Positions 1 through 11,780 are shown, counted from the first letter of the stretch. The stretch is DNA of 64,000 bases from Linum tenue (GCA_946122785.1 CAMGYJ010000010.1:32095608-32159607); one strand, 5' to 3'. The notes: a model not told the origin generated them from the sequence alone. Numbers and translations: made by a program.

Positions 1-2
1 AG

Positions 3-1819
3 TCGGATGCTGTTGATACACGTATTCCACGAGTCAGTCCGATCAGAGACAGAGGTGCCCCCAGCGTTGCGTCACCTGTCGTTACTGGGGTTCATGCTGT
101 TACTGGGATCTATAGAGACCATGCGGGGCGTTTCTATAGAGCTCCACAGCCTGGTGAGGGCCAGAGTTCTACTGCTGATGTAGGAGAGGCCTGGGAGCCT
201 AGAGGACCGTGTCCTGGAGGGCCGAGCGACCCGAGTTTGCTCTGTAGCTTTCTTGGGCATGTTGCCCACCGTCTGTACACGGGAGAGGCTGATAGAGGGG
301 TGATCACTTGCTACGACAGGAGTGCGACCCTTTGTCACGTTCTCGGCGGTTATCAGATAGCAGATGATAACGCTAGGACTACCGTAGAGACATCGGGCCT
401 TGCTCACCTCGTTGATATCACCTTCCAGAGCGAGTTGGACCCTGCTCTCATCTCGGCATTTGTGGAGAGGTGGCAGCCGGATACTAACACCTTCCACATG
501 CCGTTTGGAGAGATGACGATCCTCCTTCACGACGTGGCACACATTCTTGGGATTGCGGTTGACGGAGAGGCGATGGTAGTGGATCCAAGGCAGTTGGAGA
601 AGTTTGCACTGGAGGCTGACATCCGAGCACTACTGGGATTAGATCGTGACGAGGATGAGTACGGGGCGCAGGTTGGCGAGGTTGCTAGTCTGTCTAGGTG
701 GTACAGAGGATTTGGTTTGTCGGGTGTGGGAGCTTTGACTCATTTGCAGCAGTCTGGTCCGCCAGCTAGAGAGGCTCAGTGCTACCTTCTTTTGCTGCTT
801 GGGTCCACACTGTTCGTAGATAAGAGTAAGGATCGCGTTTCTGCTGTTGTGAACTTGTTTGTGAAGAGGCCGGATATGGTAGGAGAGTATGCGTGGGGGG
901 CTGGAGCACTTGCTTATCTGTACAGGCAGCTTGGTATTGCCTCCCGGGCGGAGGCTAAGGGAGTGTCGGGTTGTCTGACTTTACTACAGTGTTGGATTTA
1001 CGACCACTTTCCTACTTTGAGGCCTACTCGGTTGGAGCCACGAGAGCTGGAGCAGGGGCAGGCAGGAGCATTCAGGTGGCGCGGTACAGCACCCCGGTCG
1101 AGTAAGAGGAGGGATGCACAGATGCTGGCTTATTGTCGGCAGGCGATTGATAGATTGACCCCTCAGTCAGTTACTTGGACTCCGTATGGTCGTAGTCCTC
1201 ATCTGACGGTGAGACGTACCTTGTATCAGGGCCTGCTCAGATTTGCAGAGATAGCAGAATATTATGATCCCACTAGGTGCCTCCGACAGTTAGGGTACGT
1301 GCAGGGAGTACCGTATCCACCGGAGCGTCCGCTTGTTGTGCGTCGACCTGCTTCCACGCTTGGATACTCTCTTAGCTACCATTCTGTCTATGATTCGTAT
1401 TGGAACAACTTGGGGGCGCATAGTGTGCATCTGGACGTTTTTTCTACTCAGATACGACGTAGGCCATGGGAGTTTGCTGAGAATTACATGACGTGGTACA
1501 TTAGGCACTCGCACCCACATATACTGAGTGACAGCCGACCTGTTGATGACATCTCGGATGCTGATACGGTTAGTACAATTATATTTTAAATTATTTGTAT
1601 TAAATTATTTGTAACTAATATGTATTTAAATTGTATGGTTTTTTATTACAGTTGTCACGCGAGATGTGGGTTGAGATATCTCCCGTGATGGATGCTGCAC
1701 AGGGTAGTAGGGAGGAGTGGATGGCTAGCGCCAACGAGTACTACGACTTATGTCATGGAGTTGGGAACATGTGGCCCGAGTTTAGGAGGAAGTCAGATTT
1801 TCTACCACCTCCACAGTAG
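3..1819 (+). CDS. Plant mobile domain (PMD/MAIN-like) protein, 5' truncated by window edge
   Basis: Two exons are visible: 3-1568, open from the window start, and 1652-1819 ending in TAG. The intron (1569-1651) starts GTTAGT and ends TTACAG and keeps frame, giving at least 577 residues. The protein matches the aminotransferase-like plant mobile domain also found in MAIN and long-form PP7 proteins. Family-like stretches include SLLCSFLGHVAHRLY, the block WQPDTNTFHMPFGEMTILLHD, and LDVFSTQIRRRPWEFAENYM near the C-terminus. PMD proteins lack a proven enzymatic activity; MAIN acts in genome stability and silencing. Here the gene lies inside a MULE, tail to tail with its transposase, so it is most likely the transposon-borne form and not a host MAIN gene. 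The real start codon lies upstream of the window. Confidence 0.8.
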
Positions 1820-2107
1820 TTGTATGATTATTATTTCATATGTATGAGTGTTATTTGTTGTTTTTAGACGAGTTGACTTATGTGTTCTACTACGACTTAT
1901 GTTATGTGGTGTTCAGTTGCTTATTTGTTGTTTTGGGACTATGACTTATGTTATTTGTGTAATCTGATTATGACTTATGTGGTTTATGTTGTACTTTGGA
2001 TGTTTTTATTATATCATGCTTCCATGTGATGTAAACAAACTTCATTACAATTTATTTAAATTGAAGACGTTCATTACAATTTATTTAAATTGAAGACGAG
2101 TACAAGT

Positions 2108-4974
2108 TTATTTCTTTTTACCCCTCTTTTTGCGTGATGGAAAGTTACTCGCCGCACCCCCAAGATCGAACCACATTTGACTAAACGGCGCGAAATATGT
2201 CTCCCATCCATCCACGCTTGCTTGGTGACCGTCTGGCCACATGCCATGTGGCGGGGGCATCGGTATCTTGTCCGCCGGGAAAGAGAGGTTGATCCAATGG
2301 TTCTGGACGAAATGCACAACAATGACTCCTCTAGGGTGGGCTTCCCCATATATGTTGTCCACTGGCAGAATGGTGCAGTTGTACGATTGCGGAGTTGGGT
2401 AGAAGTAATGGCTGTACATGACAACCGCCAAATTAAATAGTGTGGCAAATACGAATAGATCCACACCCATCATCCAATGATGTTGAGTCGTTGGTTCTGT
2501 AGTAGTGATGTCAATGCGTCTGATTGCATCATTGATGCCTTCACCGTAGATGGGTGCGTATCGCCAATCGTGCTCACGCATTTCTTCAGCAAGTCGTGTC
2601 CTCACCCCTGTGAACCCTTCTTGAGTACCATATAGTGCAAAACTAAGTGCACGAAACCCACAATGACCGTCTGGCGCCGGGTCGTGGATGGCAATGACAA
2701 GCGGCCGAATGAAGACAGGAAGCAGTTCCATGTGTTCGTAATCGGAATGGGCGCTGCTGGGTCCAGGGATATCTGTGAAGAAAATAGGTAATTAGCACAA
2801 TTATATTTTAAAATATTAATATAAATAACTACACTTATGAAAAAAAATTAAATTGTACCTGTGTCAAAGCAGTTGTATTTGTTGTTATCTTCTGGATCAT
2901 CACACTCCTCCGCTGCATGGTCGTCTGACGGGTACTCGTCTGTCTGAGTCCCCGTGGACTTGGTACTGGTCGACTTTGTAGACCCCGACGTTGTGCTTCC
3001 CGACTTCTTTTTCATGCTTTTCTTATTGCCTCGCAGTATCTTTTCCCACCACCCTTTCATTCTTCCAGTTGATTTTTTGGCTGGGCGCCCCTTTCTAAAT
3101 TCGTTCACTTCTGGCTCGTGAATGTTGTCCTCCGCCGGGTGGAGACCGCGAAACACGTTCTTTGCTGCTTTTTTAGTTGCCTCTGGTCCTCTGCGTACAG
3201 CCTCATCAACCAACTCCCGAAGGTGAGATCTAGCCTCCTCCTCCTGGGGAACGTACTCCTGAGCATTGGGTGGATGCTCATATGACAGTGTCCGCCAATA
3301 TATATGAATATCACCGGGATATATCTCTATGTCTCGCGCTCTGCCATCCATAACTTGACATCCACACCTCAAGCCGTGTGTCACAGAGAAATGACATGCA
3401 CATCGGGAGTTCTCATTTTTTTCCAAGCGGGCACCCAATTCTTCTTCAGCCTCCTTCATTAATATAATTGCCTGCATGCTGACCTTCCTTCTCAAGAATG
3501 TGAATGGTGTACCACCGGATGCTGAAAGGGTTTTCTGTCTAGAGTTTTCCAACATCATCCTAACCTCCCCGAGTTGGTTAGTAATGTAGCGGTGGTTTCC
3601 TTTCCATACAGTGTCCATAGATCCCCGCGAGTTGTGGAGGAAAGTCTTCAAAGCGGAATGTGACGACTCAACCCTGTTTGTGCTCGTATTTCCTAGATGA
3701 AACACATTTTTTGTATGACAAACAGCCCACTTTTCTCGATGTTGCCACCACACTCCCTGTATGTATTGCAACAGACGTGGTTCTTGATTGCCCCATCTTG
3801 TCCTAAAGCGGCCAAACGCGGCCAACATACCTTGCTCTGACCAAGAATAAAGCATAGGACACCAATATTGGTCGTACGCCTCGTTGACCAAATCCATCCT
3901 GTTCTTCCCAAATATTTCCAAGCACTTCTTCTGCACATTGGTGTTGATGTGCCAAACACATAGCAAATGCGGGGTGCGGGGGAAGACCACAGGAACCGTA
4001 GCAAGTAGTCCACCTTCGTGGTCGGTGACGATGACAGAGGGCACGCGAGGATGGAGCAATTGTTGTATGCACTGCAACAGCCACAAATACGACTCTTTTG
4101 TCTCATCCTTCATGAGAGCACAACAGATGTTGAAATTCTTCCCAACTGGAGTTGCACCTACGACCTCCACCCACGGCCATTTATATGCATTGGTCTTATA
4201 CGTTGAGTCGATCAGAATCACGTACGGCCAAGCCTTCAACATCTGGATGGAAGTTGGATGGGCAAAGAAAAGATGTGTCAGCACGTCGTCATCGTCCTTC
4301 ATAACCTCTGTATGATAATTCTCACATTCAGCTTGTAGCAACGCATACTGCACTGCATTCATCTCGCCCATCTCTTCTTTCCTAGACTTGGACCCGAGGT
4401 TATACATCTGCCTTTGGGTGTGATGCCCTTTGTCACCCTTCTGCTTGTTTATTGTCTGCTTCTGTTGCGACGGAGGTACCCCAGCATCTCTCATCTGCTT
4501 AAGAGATTCTTTATCCTCCTGACTCAATTTATTCATTTGACTGTGGCCCTCGGGATAAAGCATTTTCTCATGACTGTGATACCCTCGCCTTAAACCGGTT
4601 CCTTGCTCCGCGACTCCTTGTATCTCCCAGAATGTAGGTCCATCAAGAGCATCTGGATTAACTAGTATTTCTTTGATTTTAATCTTGAACATGCATCCCG
4701 CTCCTTTTGAACTTGTATTGCCACGACTCTCTTTGGAAGGATCCGGCTTGTATGACTTCCTCTCCCTACTGCATCTGTCGCAATACATATAACAGATACC
4801 CAATGATCTTTCGTTGCCCAAGTCACGTGGCTTCATCGATCCCTTAGTTAGAAAGAAACCAAGAGACATCGCGATGTTTTTGGTCTCTGTTACAGCATCT
4901 TCGAAATTGGCATATCGGACGCCATTAAGAAAATGGTCTGTGTAATCACCGATTAGTTCAACATTGTCAGCCAT
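2108..4974 (-). CDS. MULE transposase fused to a C-terminal OTU cysteine-protease domain
   Basis: Exon 1 runs 4974-2859 and exon 2 runs 2772-2108. The intron (2858-2773) begins GTACAA and ends TTCACAG, and joining keeps frame to give about 926 residues. I placed the start at the ATG just after an AATTGCAG that may be a 5'UTR splice acceptor. Domains in order: a FAR1/WRKY-GCM1-like zinc region (about 60-105), a MULE DDE domain with D near 256 (VILIDSTYK), D near 318 (VTDHEGG) and E near 436 (TNRVESSH), a SWIM-like finger near 530, a lysine/serine-rich linker, then an OTU domain. The OTU domain shows Cys near 743 in DGHCGFRAL and His near 864 in QNHWINL. There are no in-frame stops, so it may be functional. 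Inference: the OTU part could deubiquitinate the transposase or host factors. Confidence 0.85.
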
Positions 4975-5028
4975 GTCCACCTGCAATTATGATTTTGACT
5001 CTCGTTAGAAATGTACAAATTATATGAT

Positions 5029-5490
5029 TCTACAAAATTAAACTAAATGCAATAATTTAATTAAGTCTAAAAAATACAGATAATTTAAATATAAATTATT
5101 AAACCAAATTAGCTCTACGATTTAAATCTAAACACAATAAAACTAATTTGTGCTACAACAAAACACAATCACTTAATTAAACTAATTGTGCTTTAATTGA
5201 CTCTACAAAATTAAACTAAATGTAATAATTTAATTAACTCTAAAAAATAATGATAATTTGACGATAAGAAAATTATTTTAATATAAATTTTTAAACATCT
5301 TTAGCTCTACGAATTATATCTAAACACAATAAACTAATTAGGGCTACAACAAAACACAATCGCTTAATTAAACTAATTGTGCTTCAATTGACTCTACAAA
5401 ATTAAACTACATGCAATAATTTAATTAACTCTACAAAATAACGATAATTTGACAGTAAGAAACTAATTAGCGCTACAACAAAATACGATT
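5029..5490. repeat. AT-rich imperfect tandem repeats, about 173-191 bp period
   Basis: The phrase TCTACAAAATTAAACTA recurs at 5029, 5202 and 5393. It is followed each time by an ATG(C/T)AATAATTTAATTAA block and later by CTACAACAAAACACAAT. The array sits upstream of the transposase start and fits a subterminal or regulatory repeat of the MULE. Confidence 0.7.
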
Positions 5491-5605
5491 CGCTTAATTC
5501 AAACTACAAAGGAATTTAACTATGTAAAATAGAAATAAAAGCAATAAATTATAAATTATTAGCTCTAGAAATAAAATAGGAAAACATACAACACTGTTAT
5601 GCAAC

Positions 5606-5848
5606 CGGTCGTCGCTCGCCGGCGTCGGACCCCGTCCGCTCGCCGGCGTCGGACCCCGTCCGCTCGACGGCGTCGGACCCCGTCCGCTCGCCGGCGTCGG
5701 ACCCCGTCCGCTCGCCGGCTTCGGACGGCGACCGACGACGGCGAGCGGACGCGGTCCGATGACGGCGAGCGGACGGGGTCCGCCTCCGGCTAGCGGACGG
5801 GGCCCGACGCCGGCGAGCGGACGGGGCCCGACGCCGGCGAGCGGACCG
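5606..5848. repeat. GC-rich 24-bp minisatellite in head-to-head (palindromic) arrangement
   Basis: From about 5606 to 5720 the plus strand repeats a 24-bp unit built on GTCCGCTCGCCGGCGTCGGA plus CCCC. From about 5730 to 5848 the same unit appears in reverse complement. The whole block can fold into a long, very GC-rich hairpin. It is flanked by AT-rich DNA on one side and the MULE terminus on the other. The arginine/proline-rich reading frames through it in all directions are by-products of the repeat. Confidence 0.85.
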
Positions 5849-6077
5849 AACAAAAAATTCAGGATCAGCAAGAGGTTTACCTGCTTCGCTGGTCCGACGA
5901 CGGGGTACGGCTGCCGTCCAGTGCCCGGCGATATCCTGACGAGATTGGTCCGGTGACCGGCGAGTTTGGCTGCCGTCCGGTGGCTGTGGTGTTTGTGGGG
6001 GGTTGGTGGTCGGGACTCGGGTAGTGTGTAAGTTGTTTAAAAAACCATTCAGCGAATAGAATATAAAGAAATATTTG

Positions 6078-6150
6078 GAGGGCAAAATTGTCCTTTTAGT
6101 GTTTTTTACGGGCGGCAAATAGTAATTGCCCGGGCGGCAAATAGTAACCC
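6078..6150. repeat. Right terminal inverted repeat region of the MULE
   Basis: The block from AGGGCAAAATTGTCCTTTTA to the terminal ACCC contains CGGGCGGCAAATAGTAA twice in direct orientation, the second copy ending in the terminal CCC. The terminus and layout resemble Mutator-type ends. The partner repeat would lie left of the window. Confidence 0.6.
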
Positions 6151-7180
6151 TCTTGATGTATACCATTTTGCATCTCTCTTTTTAGTTTGTTTGTAATCTA
6201 GTTCAATTGTACCACTGCAATTTCTTTCCCGATTCTTTTTAGTGATAGTGATTCCTTTTATGTGCTTTCTATTTGAATAAGGAAGGAATGAATTATGTGC
6301 TTGTGTTTGTTTATTTAAGTTGTGATTATCCCACGAAGGCTAATCAGTTGGAAAGACTAGAAACGTTCTGGCTGCTCTGCTCTCACTTGTGCGTTCGTTT
6401 GCTTGGTTACAAGAGAATTTAATGCCATTCTGGGCGGGGAACCATGAAAAAAGAGGGTGGTCTTCCTTGGCGCCCAAGAAACAAAATGAAAAGGGCGTAA
6501 GAGACGGAAGGTTGCCCGAGGGGAAGGAAGAGAACAATATTGTTCGCCATCGTCCAAGAAGACCGATTCGATGACATCTTTCTAGCGAAATTAAGGAGAG
6601 GTCAGGACTCAGGACACAACGTAGAGGCTACCACAACGGCCATCACCGGTGACACAATGATTGTTTGGTTACTTACACATGTGTATGTACATGAGTACCT
6701 GTTGCAGTATTACTATTGTTAATGACACATCAGGTAATTATCTTTTCGCTTTGATTGTACTTGGTGGGTGGCATGTCACTTACTTTTGTCAAATCTAGCT
6801 ATTTCCGTTACAAACTTTAACGATATGTTAGAAATTTTGTCAGTTAGATTAACGGCACGCTCATTAGGATATCAAATTGACGTTTACGTGAGCAATAACT
6901 CAACCTCACCTGCCACGCTGATGCCACGCCATAATTTACTTTAAAAGTATTTTAGGAAACATACATTTTCATGGCCACAACTGTTACTTTTGTGACAGTT
7001 ATAACTACAACTTTCAAAATACACGAATTAGCCAGAATTTTTATGATTGTTTGACAAATCTAACCATTTCCATTACAAACATTTGAAATACACGAAGTAG
7101 TCACGACCATGTCCTCGATTTCTTCTCGGGACTCTGTTTGAGAGGGAAGGCGGCGAAATTGATGGTAGAATTATATGTAT
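6151..7180. other. Intergenic AT-rich sequence, no supported gene
   Basis: Only short reading frames without recognisable domains are present (for example 6389-6574 and 6540-6722). They lack splice or codon signals that would support a gene. I see no clear terminal repeats in this stretch. Confidence 0.5.
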
Positions 7181-7614
7181 AATACGCCCCTCTACTATGT
7201 TGTTTTATCAAACATGCCCTTATACTTTAGAATAATTATCAAACATGCCATTTTGTAAGATTTTCATTAAAATGGTCAACTAAGGATGAACTGAGATTCA
7301 GACGACCCGACATCGACAAATCTAAGGGAAATGTTAGTTTTTCCCCTCATTTATTTATCTAGGTCTAACTATAGTGAAATTTTAGAGGTATCTAACCATA
7401 CAAAAGAAACCAAAAAATTCTAAAGTGAAATTATTAGAAATATTTTAGACATTTGTGTCGTTCAAATCAAGGTTCGACCATGATTGATGATTTTTGGATA
7501 AAAATTTTAACCTAAGGGCATGCTTGATAATTTGTATAGAGTATAGGGACATGTTTGATGTAAAAAATTAGTAGAGATAAATGTTTGATAAAACTGTATA
7601 GTAGAGGGCATATT
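7181..7614. mobile_element. Foldback-type MITE of about 434 bp
   Basis: The left edge reads AATACGCCCCTCTACTATG followed by TTTTATCAAACATGCC. The right edge, reverse complemented, reads AATATGCCCTCTACTATA followed by GTTTTATCAAACA. The inverted similarity continues through a second TATCAAACATGCC-like segment on both sides. No coding capacity is present. I could not define a target duplication, so the superfamily is open. Confidence 0.6.
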
Positions 7615-8943
7615 CAATCAAGGAGTCTTCAATATGAGTTTGATTATAGGTCTCTTATTGGAAAACTTGTATAAGGTAAGTTGTAATTAGATATCGTGTA
7701 TTGAATTTAGAATCGATAGCCAAAATATAATATTACCTCAAGTAGAATTTTACTTAACACATGTTTTACTTTGTATATAGACAACCCTGCGGAGAGTCTG
7801 AATGTGTGATTGAGTATGGTGAACTTTAGTTATGTTACCTATCAAATATATGATAACAATCATGAGAAATGGTGCATGATCTATTTTTTATGTATGTTAA
7901 TTCGGAAGTAATTGGAGAATATGTTGGAGACATCAAACCTAACATGAATATAACTAAATTTAAGTATTATTAGGTTAATAACATGAGGGGTGATATCAGT
8001 GGCTAAGCAAGGATTCGAAACTACCCTTGTCCTTTTTCAGGATATATATATAATTATTTTAAAATTAAAATTAATAATATGCAAATATATCAATATAGAA
8101 ATAACCGATTAATATAATTATTATTTTCATAATATCCACAATTCGTTGTCTACATTTTTAAGTAAGTCTCTTCCAATGTATCCACTATCCAACTAAACTC
8201 CCCATTGATTAGAGTTTTATTCCAATTGTAGATTTTTTTGTAGTGTAATAAATTAATTTATACTAAAATAAGAACAAAAAGATGTTGTAGTTCCTGAACA
8301 CTCGTATACCCCCTCAAGGTGGGGAGTTTGATAATTAATTTAGACATATATGGCAATATTTTCCTCCTAAAAGTTAGATGTGTCTTGGCAATTTCCAACC
8401 ATAGTTATTCAATAATTCGTTTAATACGCATATTATCCGTTTAAAATTTTACTATCTGTATTATTGTTGAACCCTTTTTATTTTCCCATACATCACCGCT
8501 ATGATTAGAAAACAAGTAATTCTCCATTTCATGTTTTTAGATTAGTGTTTACCGTTTACGAAAATGTACAGTATTGGCGTATCAGGGATTTGATGAAAAA
8601 ATTGGAGATAGTAAAAAGGATTCGATATTTGGGTCTAACCAATTAGATCCATTTGGGTCTAACCCAAATGAATTGACCAAATAGGATCCAATTTACCAAA
8701 CCAAACCCGAAATCATTTAAAGTGCATATGAATCCATTCAATCCGACCCAATACTCATATGAGTCATGACATATTAACAGTTAGGTCAAATTATCCAATG
8801 AATCTACCCATTACCATGTCTAGAAAAATCTGCTTCAAACCAATATAAAACTTTATCGATATGAATAATTGGATTACGCCACAAAATTACTCTACCATAC
8901 TACCACCCACTTTTCCAGTAAAAAAACTAATTTTGCGTTCTCT
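7615..8943. other. Intergenic AT-rich sequence
   Basis: No gene is supported. Around 8620-8690 the phrase TTTGGGTCTAACC occurs on both strands. The stretch to about 8815 ends ACCCATTACCATGTCTA, which looks like an eroded hAT-type element end, but the partner end is not evident. The last part is the 3' flank of the GUX-like gene. Confidence 0.4.
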
Positions 8944-11664
8944 TCATCCCTTGATCAAACGATCTCTTCTAGGATCCTTCACTCTAATCCTCCACCTTCC
9001 ATTCCTCAACTTCCTACTCTTTGCCACCCTCCTCCCCTTCCTAATCCTCTCATCCACCTCCCTACTCAACCCACAAAAACCTTGCAACTTCCTAGGCATA
9101 GCATCATAAACCTCCCACCACTTCCTATGAGCTGCATCACTCGCAAATTGATGATGATCCACCGAATCCCAATTACAATCATAGTCCCTATAACACATCC
9201 ACGGCTTCATCCCCAGCAAATGCAACCCATAAACCTCATCACCGGGCCGGCGACTCACATCCTCGACATCCGTACCATCTCCCTTCACCTCGAACGCCTT
9301 GAGCCAGTTGACCTTCCGCGGCAGCCGATGCCACCACGTAAACATCTCGTTCAAGAAACCCTGGTCGCCTCCGTTGTAGGAGGCGACCAAATCCGTTTTG
9401 GTCATCAGGCCCTGGAACGCGCAGCTCGAGGGCTCGATGACCATGATCCCCGAATTAAACAGGTGCCTGTCGTTGGGGCCCGCGGAGAGCTGCGGGTACT
9501 GGAAGATGTGGTCCATGTTTCGGAGGATCAAGAGGTCGGAGTCGATGAAGACCACTTTGTCGTAGTCTTGGATCTGCCAGATACGGAGCTTGCTGTAGTT
9601 CCACTCGTTGTAGGAGTTTTTGGGGGCGAAGGTGCTGCGGATGGGCTTGATGGGCCGGGTGGTCCAGCCCGCGGAACGGAGGCCCGCGAGGGAGGACGGG
9701 GTGATGGAGGAGTCGTGGAGGAGGATAAGGTCTTTGGTGGAGTTGGTGAGCTTGATGCTTTGGGCCAGTGCGATTGCGCCGCAGACGTAGGCTTCGGAGG
9801 AGTGGAGGACTGTTACGTAGGCTTGCTTTTGATGGTGATTGGGCTGGGCTTGGAAATTGGATCTTCCTGATTCTTTTCCTGCACGTATGTAGGTATCTGT
9901 CTGTTAATTGAGTGAATTACATGAAAGGTTGTTTGTTGTTTGAAACTAATTAATTATGTGCTTTACCGAGTTTTAGATGTGTTTTTGTGATACATAGGTT
10001 GAAGTCGGGACAAATATTTTTGTAAGTCTGATTTTTGAAAAGGTTATTAGGTGCTTTATATAACATAAAAACATAAACTCTTGCGAAAATTTATTTTCAA
10101 ATTACGTAATTATTCTTACGGTTTTAATATATAATAAATTCAACAATATACATTTTGACTATTTTTAATTTTCCCTTTTTTATTCCTTATTTATATTAGA
10201 AATCATTTTACTTTACCTTTGATATTAAAAAAATACTTTGAATAATTTACCAGTTGATTGCTTAACTATATTTTAAAAATAGTTTTTAAAATCTACAATC
10301 TAAACCTGTTATTGCAAAAGTTACAGAAGGATCAAACTAGCCCTTGAGGTATTTTCTTATGAAATCAACGGTGTACAGAGAAAATCAGCTAAATAAATAT
10401 ACATTCTCATTTAGTGAGTGTTTATGTAAAGTTAGTAAGGTTTTACGTGTAAATTAAGTAGTTTTCTGGAAATAAACCAATGGAAGAAAATTAAAGGGTA
10501 TTGCTAACTACCAGGAAATAACCATATGGGTATGTACCCAAGCATTATAATATTAACTTTTTACCAAAAAAATTATATTGGGTAAATCAGTAACCACTAG
10601 ATTTTAAGTACCATATTTGTAATTCTTTTTAGAGAATTAGCAATTACAGGCCAATGTTAGGTCACAGTTAACGACTACATGAAGAAAAGTGTTTATCGGT
10701 TCATGAATTCTATGGTAGAAATGTAAACATATCGGTATTTATAGTCCAAATCTCATTCATGAATCTCACCCTCAAACCATTTCACAGTTCATCAAATCAA
10801 TTAAATTAAAGGAAAACAAAAGCACTAACCTGGTGCAGGTCCAAAAGGAGGAGCAATTTGGCAGGACCCGACAGGCATCGACACTTTCTCCCTCAGCCGG
10901 TTCAAATCAGGCTGGTACACCCAATAATCCCCTACGCGCGTCAACATGTCATCGCATCTGAAGATCTCCGGCATCGGCCCACAAGACCCGATGAAAACGA
11001 CGTGGACCGTTCGATCCCCATTCCCCGCCGCGGCGGCAACCACGAGATTCGCCACGACCAGGTTGACCTGCAACCTAAACACGTCCCTCATCCCTTCGCT
11101 CCCGTTGTTGCTTCCCCCGCACGGCACCTCTGCGACCACCACGTCCAGCTCTTTGTACCGAGGCTCGTCGAGGTCGAGCCTCGGCATGGGCAGCTCCGGG
11201 CAATTGTTGTTGCTGCCCGGGGGCCCATCCTCGTCGACCCACGTAGGGAAGAACATTTTCCACGTCAGGTTGGCAGATACACGTTGAAAGTCAACGTTGA
11301 CAACCTCTGCCAGCCCGAGGGCTTCGTAGGAGCGCCTTACGTTCTCGTCCACGTTGACGAGCCCGATCCTCGTCCTACTTCTAGCTGTGGTATCAGCATC
11401 CCGATGCGCTACATCGTTTCTGACGATGGCTTGGAGGCGGTTTCCCAGCCACGCTAGTGAGTCGGCGGACTCACTGGAGGGTTTGGGACGGAAAGAGAGA
11501 ACGAGGAGGAGCAGGGCGAATGAGAGGAAGGAAAGACAAGTGATGAAGAGCTTTTGGTTACTAGAGGTGTGATGATTGTTGTTGTTGTTGTTGTTGATAG
11601 GTATTTTGGAGGATGGAGGGGATGTTTTTGGTTGGTGATGATGAGTATTTCTTGAGAATGCCAT
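8944..11664 (-). CDS. GUX-type xylan glucuronosyltransferase (GT8, PGSIP family)
   Basis: Exon 1 runs 11664-10830 and exon 2 runs 9878-8944. The 951-bp intron begins GTTAGT and ends GTGCAG, and the join keeps frame for 589 residues. The N-terminus is hydrophilic (Asn/His rich). A single hydrophobic anchor follows at about residues 38-58, giving a type II Golgi topology. The GT8 catalytic part starts near QAYVTVLHSSEAYVCGAIALAQSI and includes the DSD metal/nucleotide motif at about 391-393 (VFIDSDLLIL), LFNSGIMVIEPS, GGDQGFLNE and the HLLGMKPW histidine region. The family transfers glucuronic acid from UDP-GlcA onto xylan in the Golgi for secondary or primary walls. Length and motifs look intact. 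Which GUX paralogue (1, 2, 4 or 5) it is cannot be decided here. It is divergent from its unrelated neighbours, with no sign of operon-like linkage. Confidence 0.9.
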
Positions 11665-11771
11665 ATGGATGATTTTGGTATATGGCTAGCTGGGCATAAG
11701 CAAATTCCCTTGGTTTATAATCTAGGGGGAAGAGAGGGAGAAAAAAAAAACAATTGGGCTAGCTACTAGTG

Positions 11772-11780
11772 GATATATAA
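11772..11780 (-). promoter_or_regulatory. Candidate TATA box of the GUX-like gene
   Basis: Read on the minus strand the site is TTATATATC, about 110 bp upstream of the GUX start codon, a typical plant TATA-to-ATG distance. No other evidence supports transcription start here. Confidence 0.4.

Larger units (their letters stand above)
1..6150. mobile_element. Mutator-like element (MULE), left end outside window
   Basis: The region holds a PMD gene on the plus strand (to 1819) convergent with a MULE transposase-OTU gene on the minus strand (4974-2108). The right terminus is read at 6150. Read inward on the minus strand, the end starts GGGTTACTATTTGCCGCCCG and continues as a terminal-inverted-repeat-like block to about 6078. 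The next nine bases, 6151-6159, would be one copy of the target duplication, but the other end is outside the window so this is untested. The element is therefore more than 6.1 kb. MULEs are class II cut-and-paste elements. Carriage of PMD genes by MULEs is known in plants. Confidence is high for the class and moderate for the exact right end. Confidence 0.8.

Noticed and set aside
5494..6166. Several overlapping arginine/proline-rich reading frames on both strands
   Set aside because: All are translations of the palindromic 24-bp minisatellite and its flanks. They lack domains and change with repeat copy number.
8869..9870. A 333-residue plus-strand reading frame
   Set aside because: It is antisense to the GUX exon 2 and shows no domain. 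The minus strand carries the recognisable GT8 motifs.
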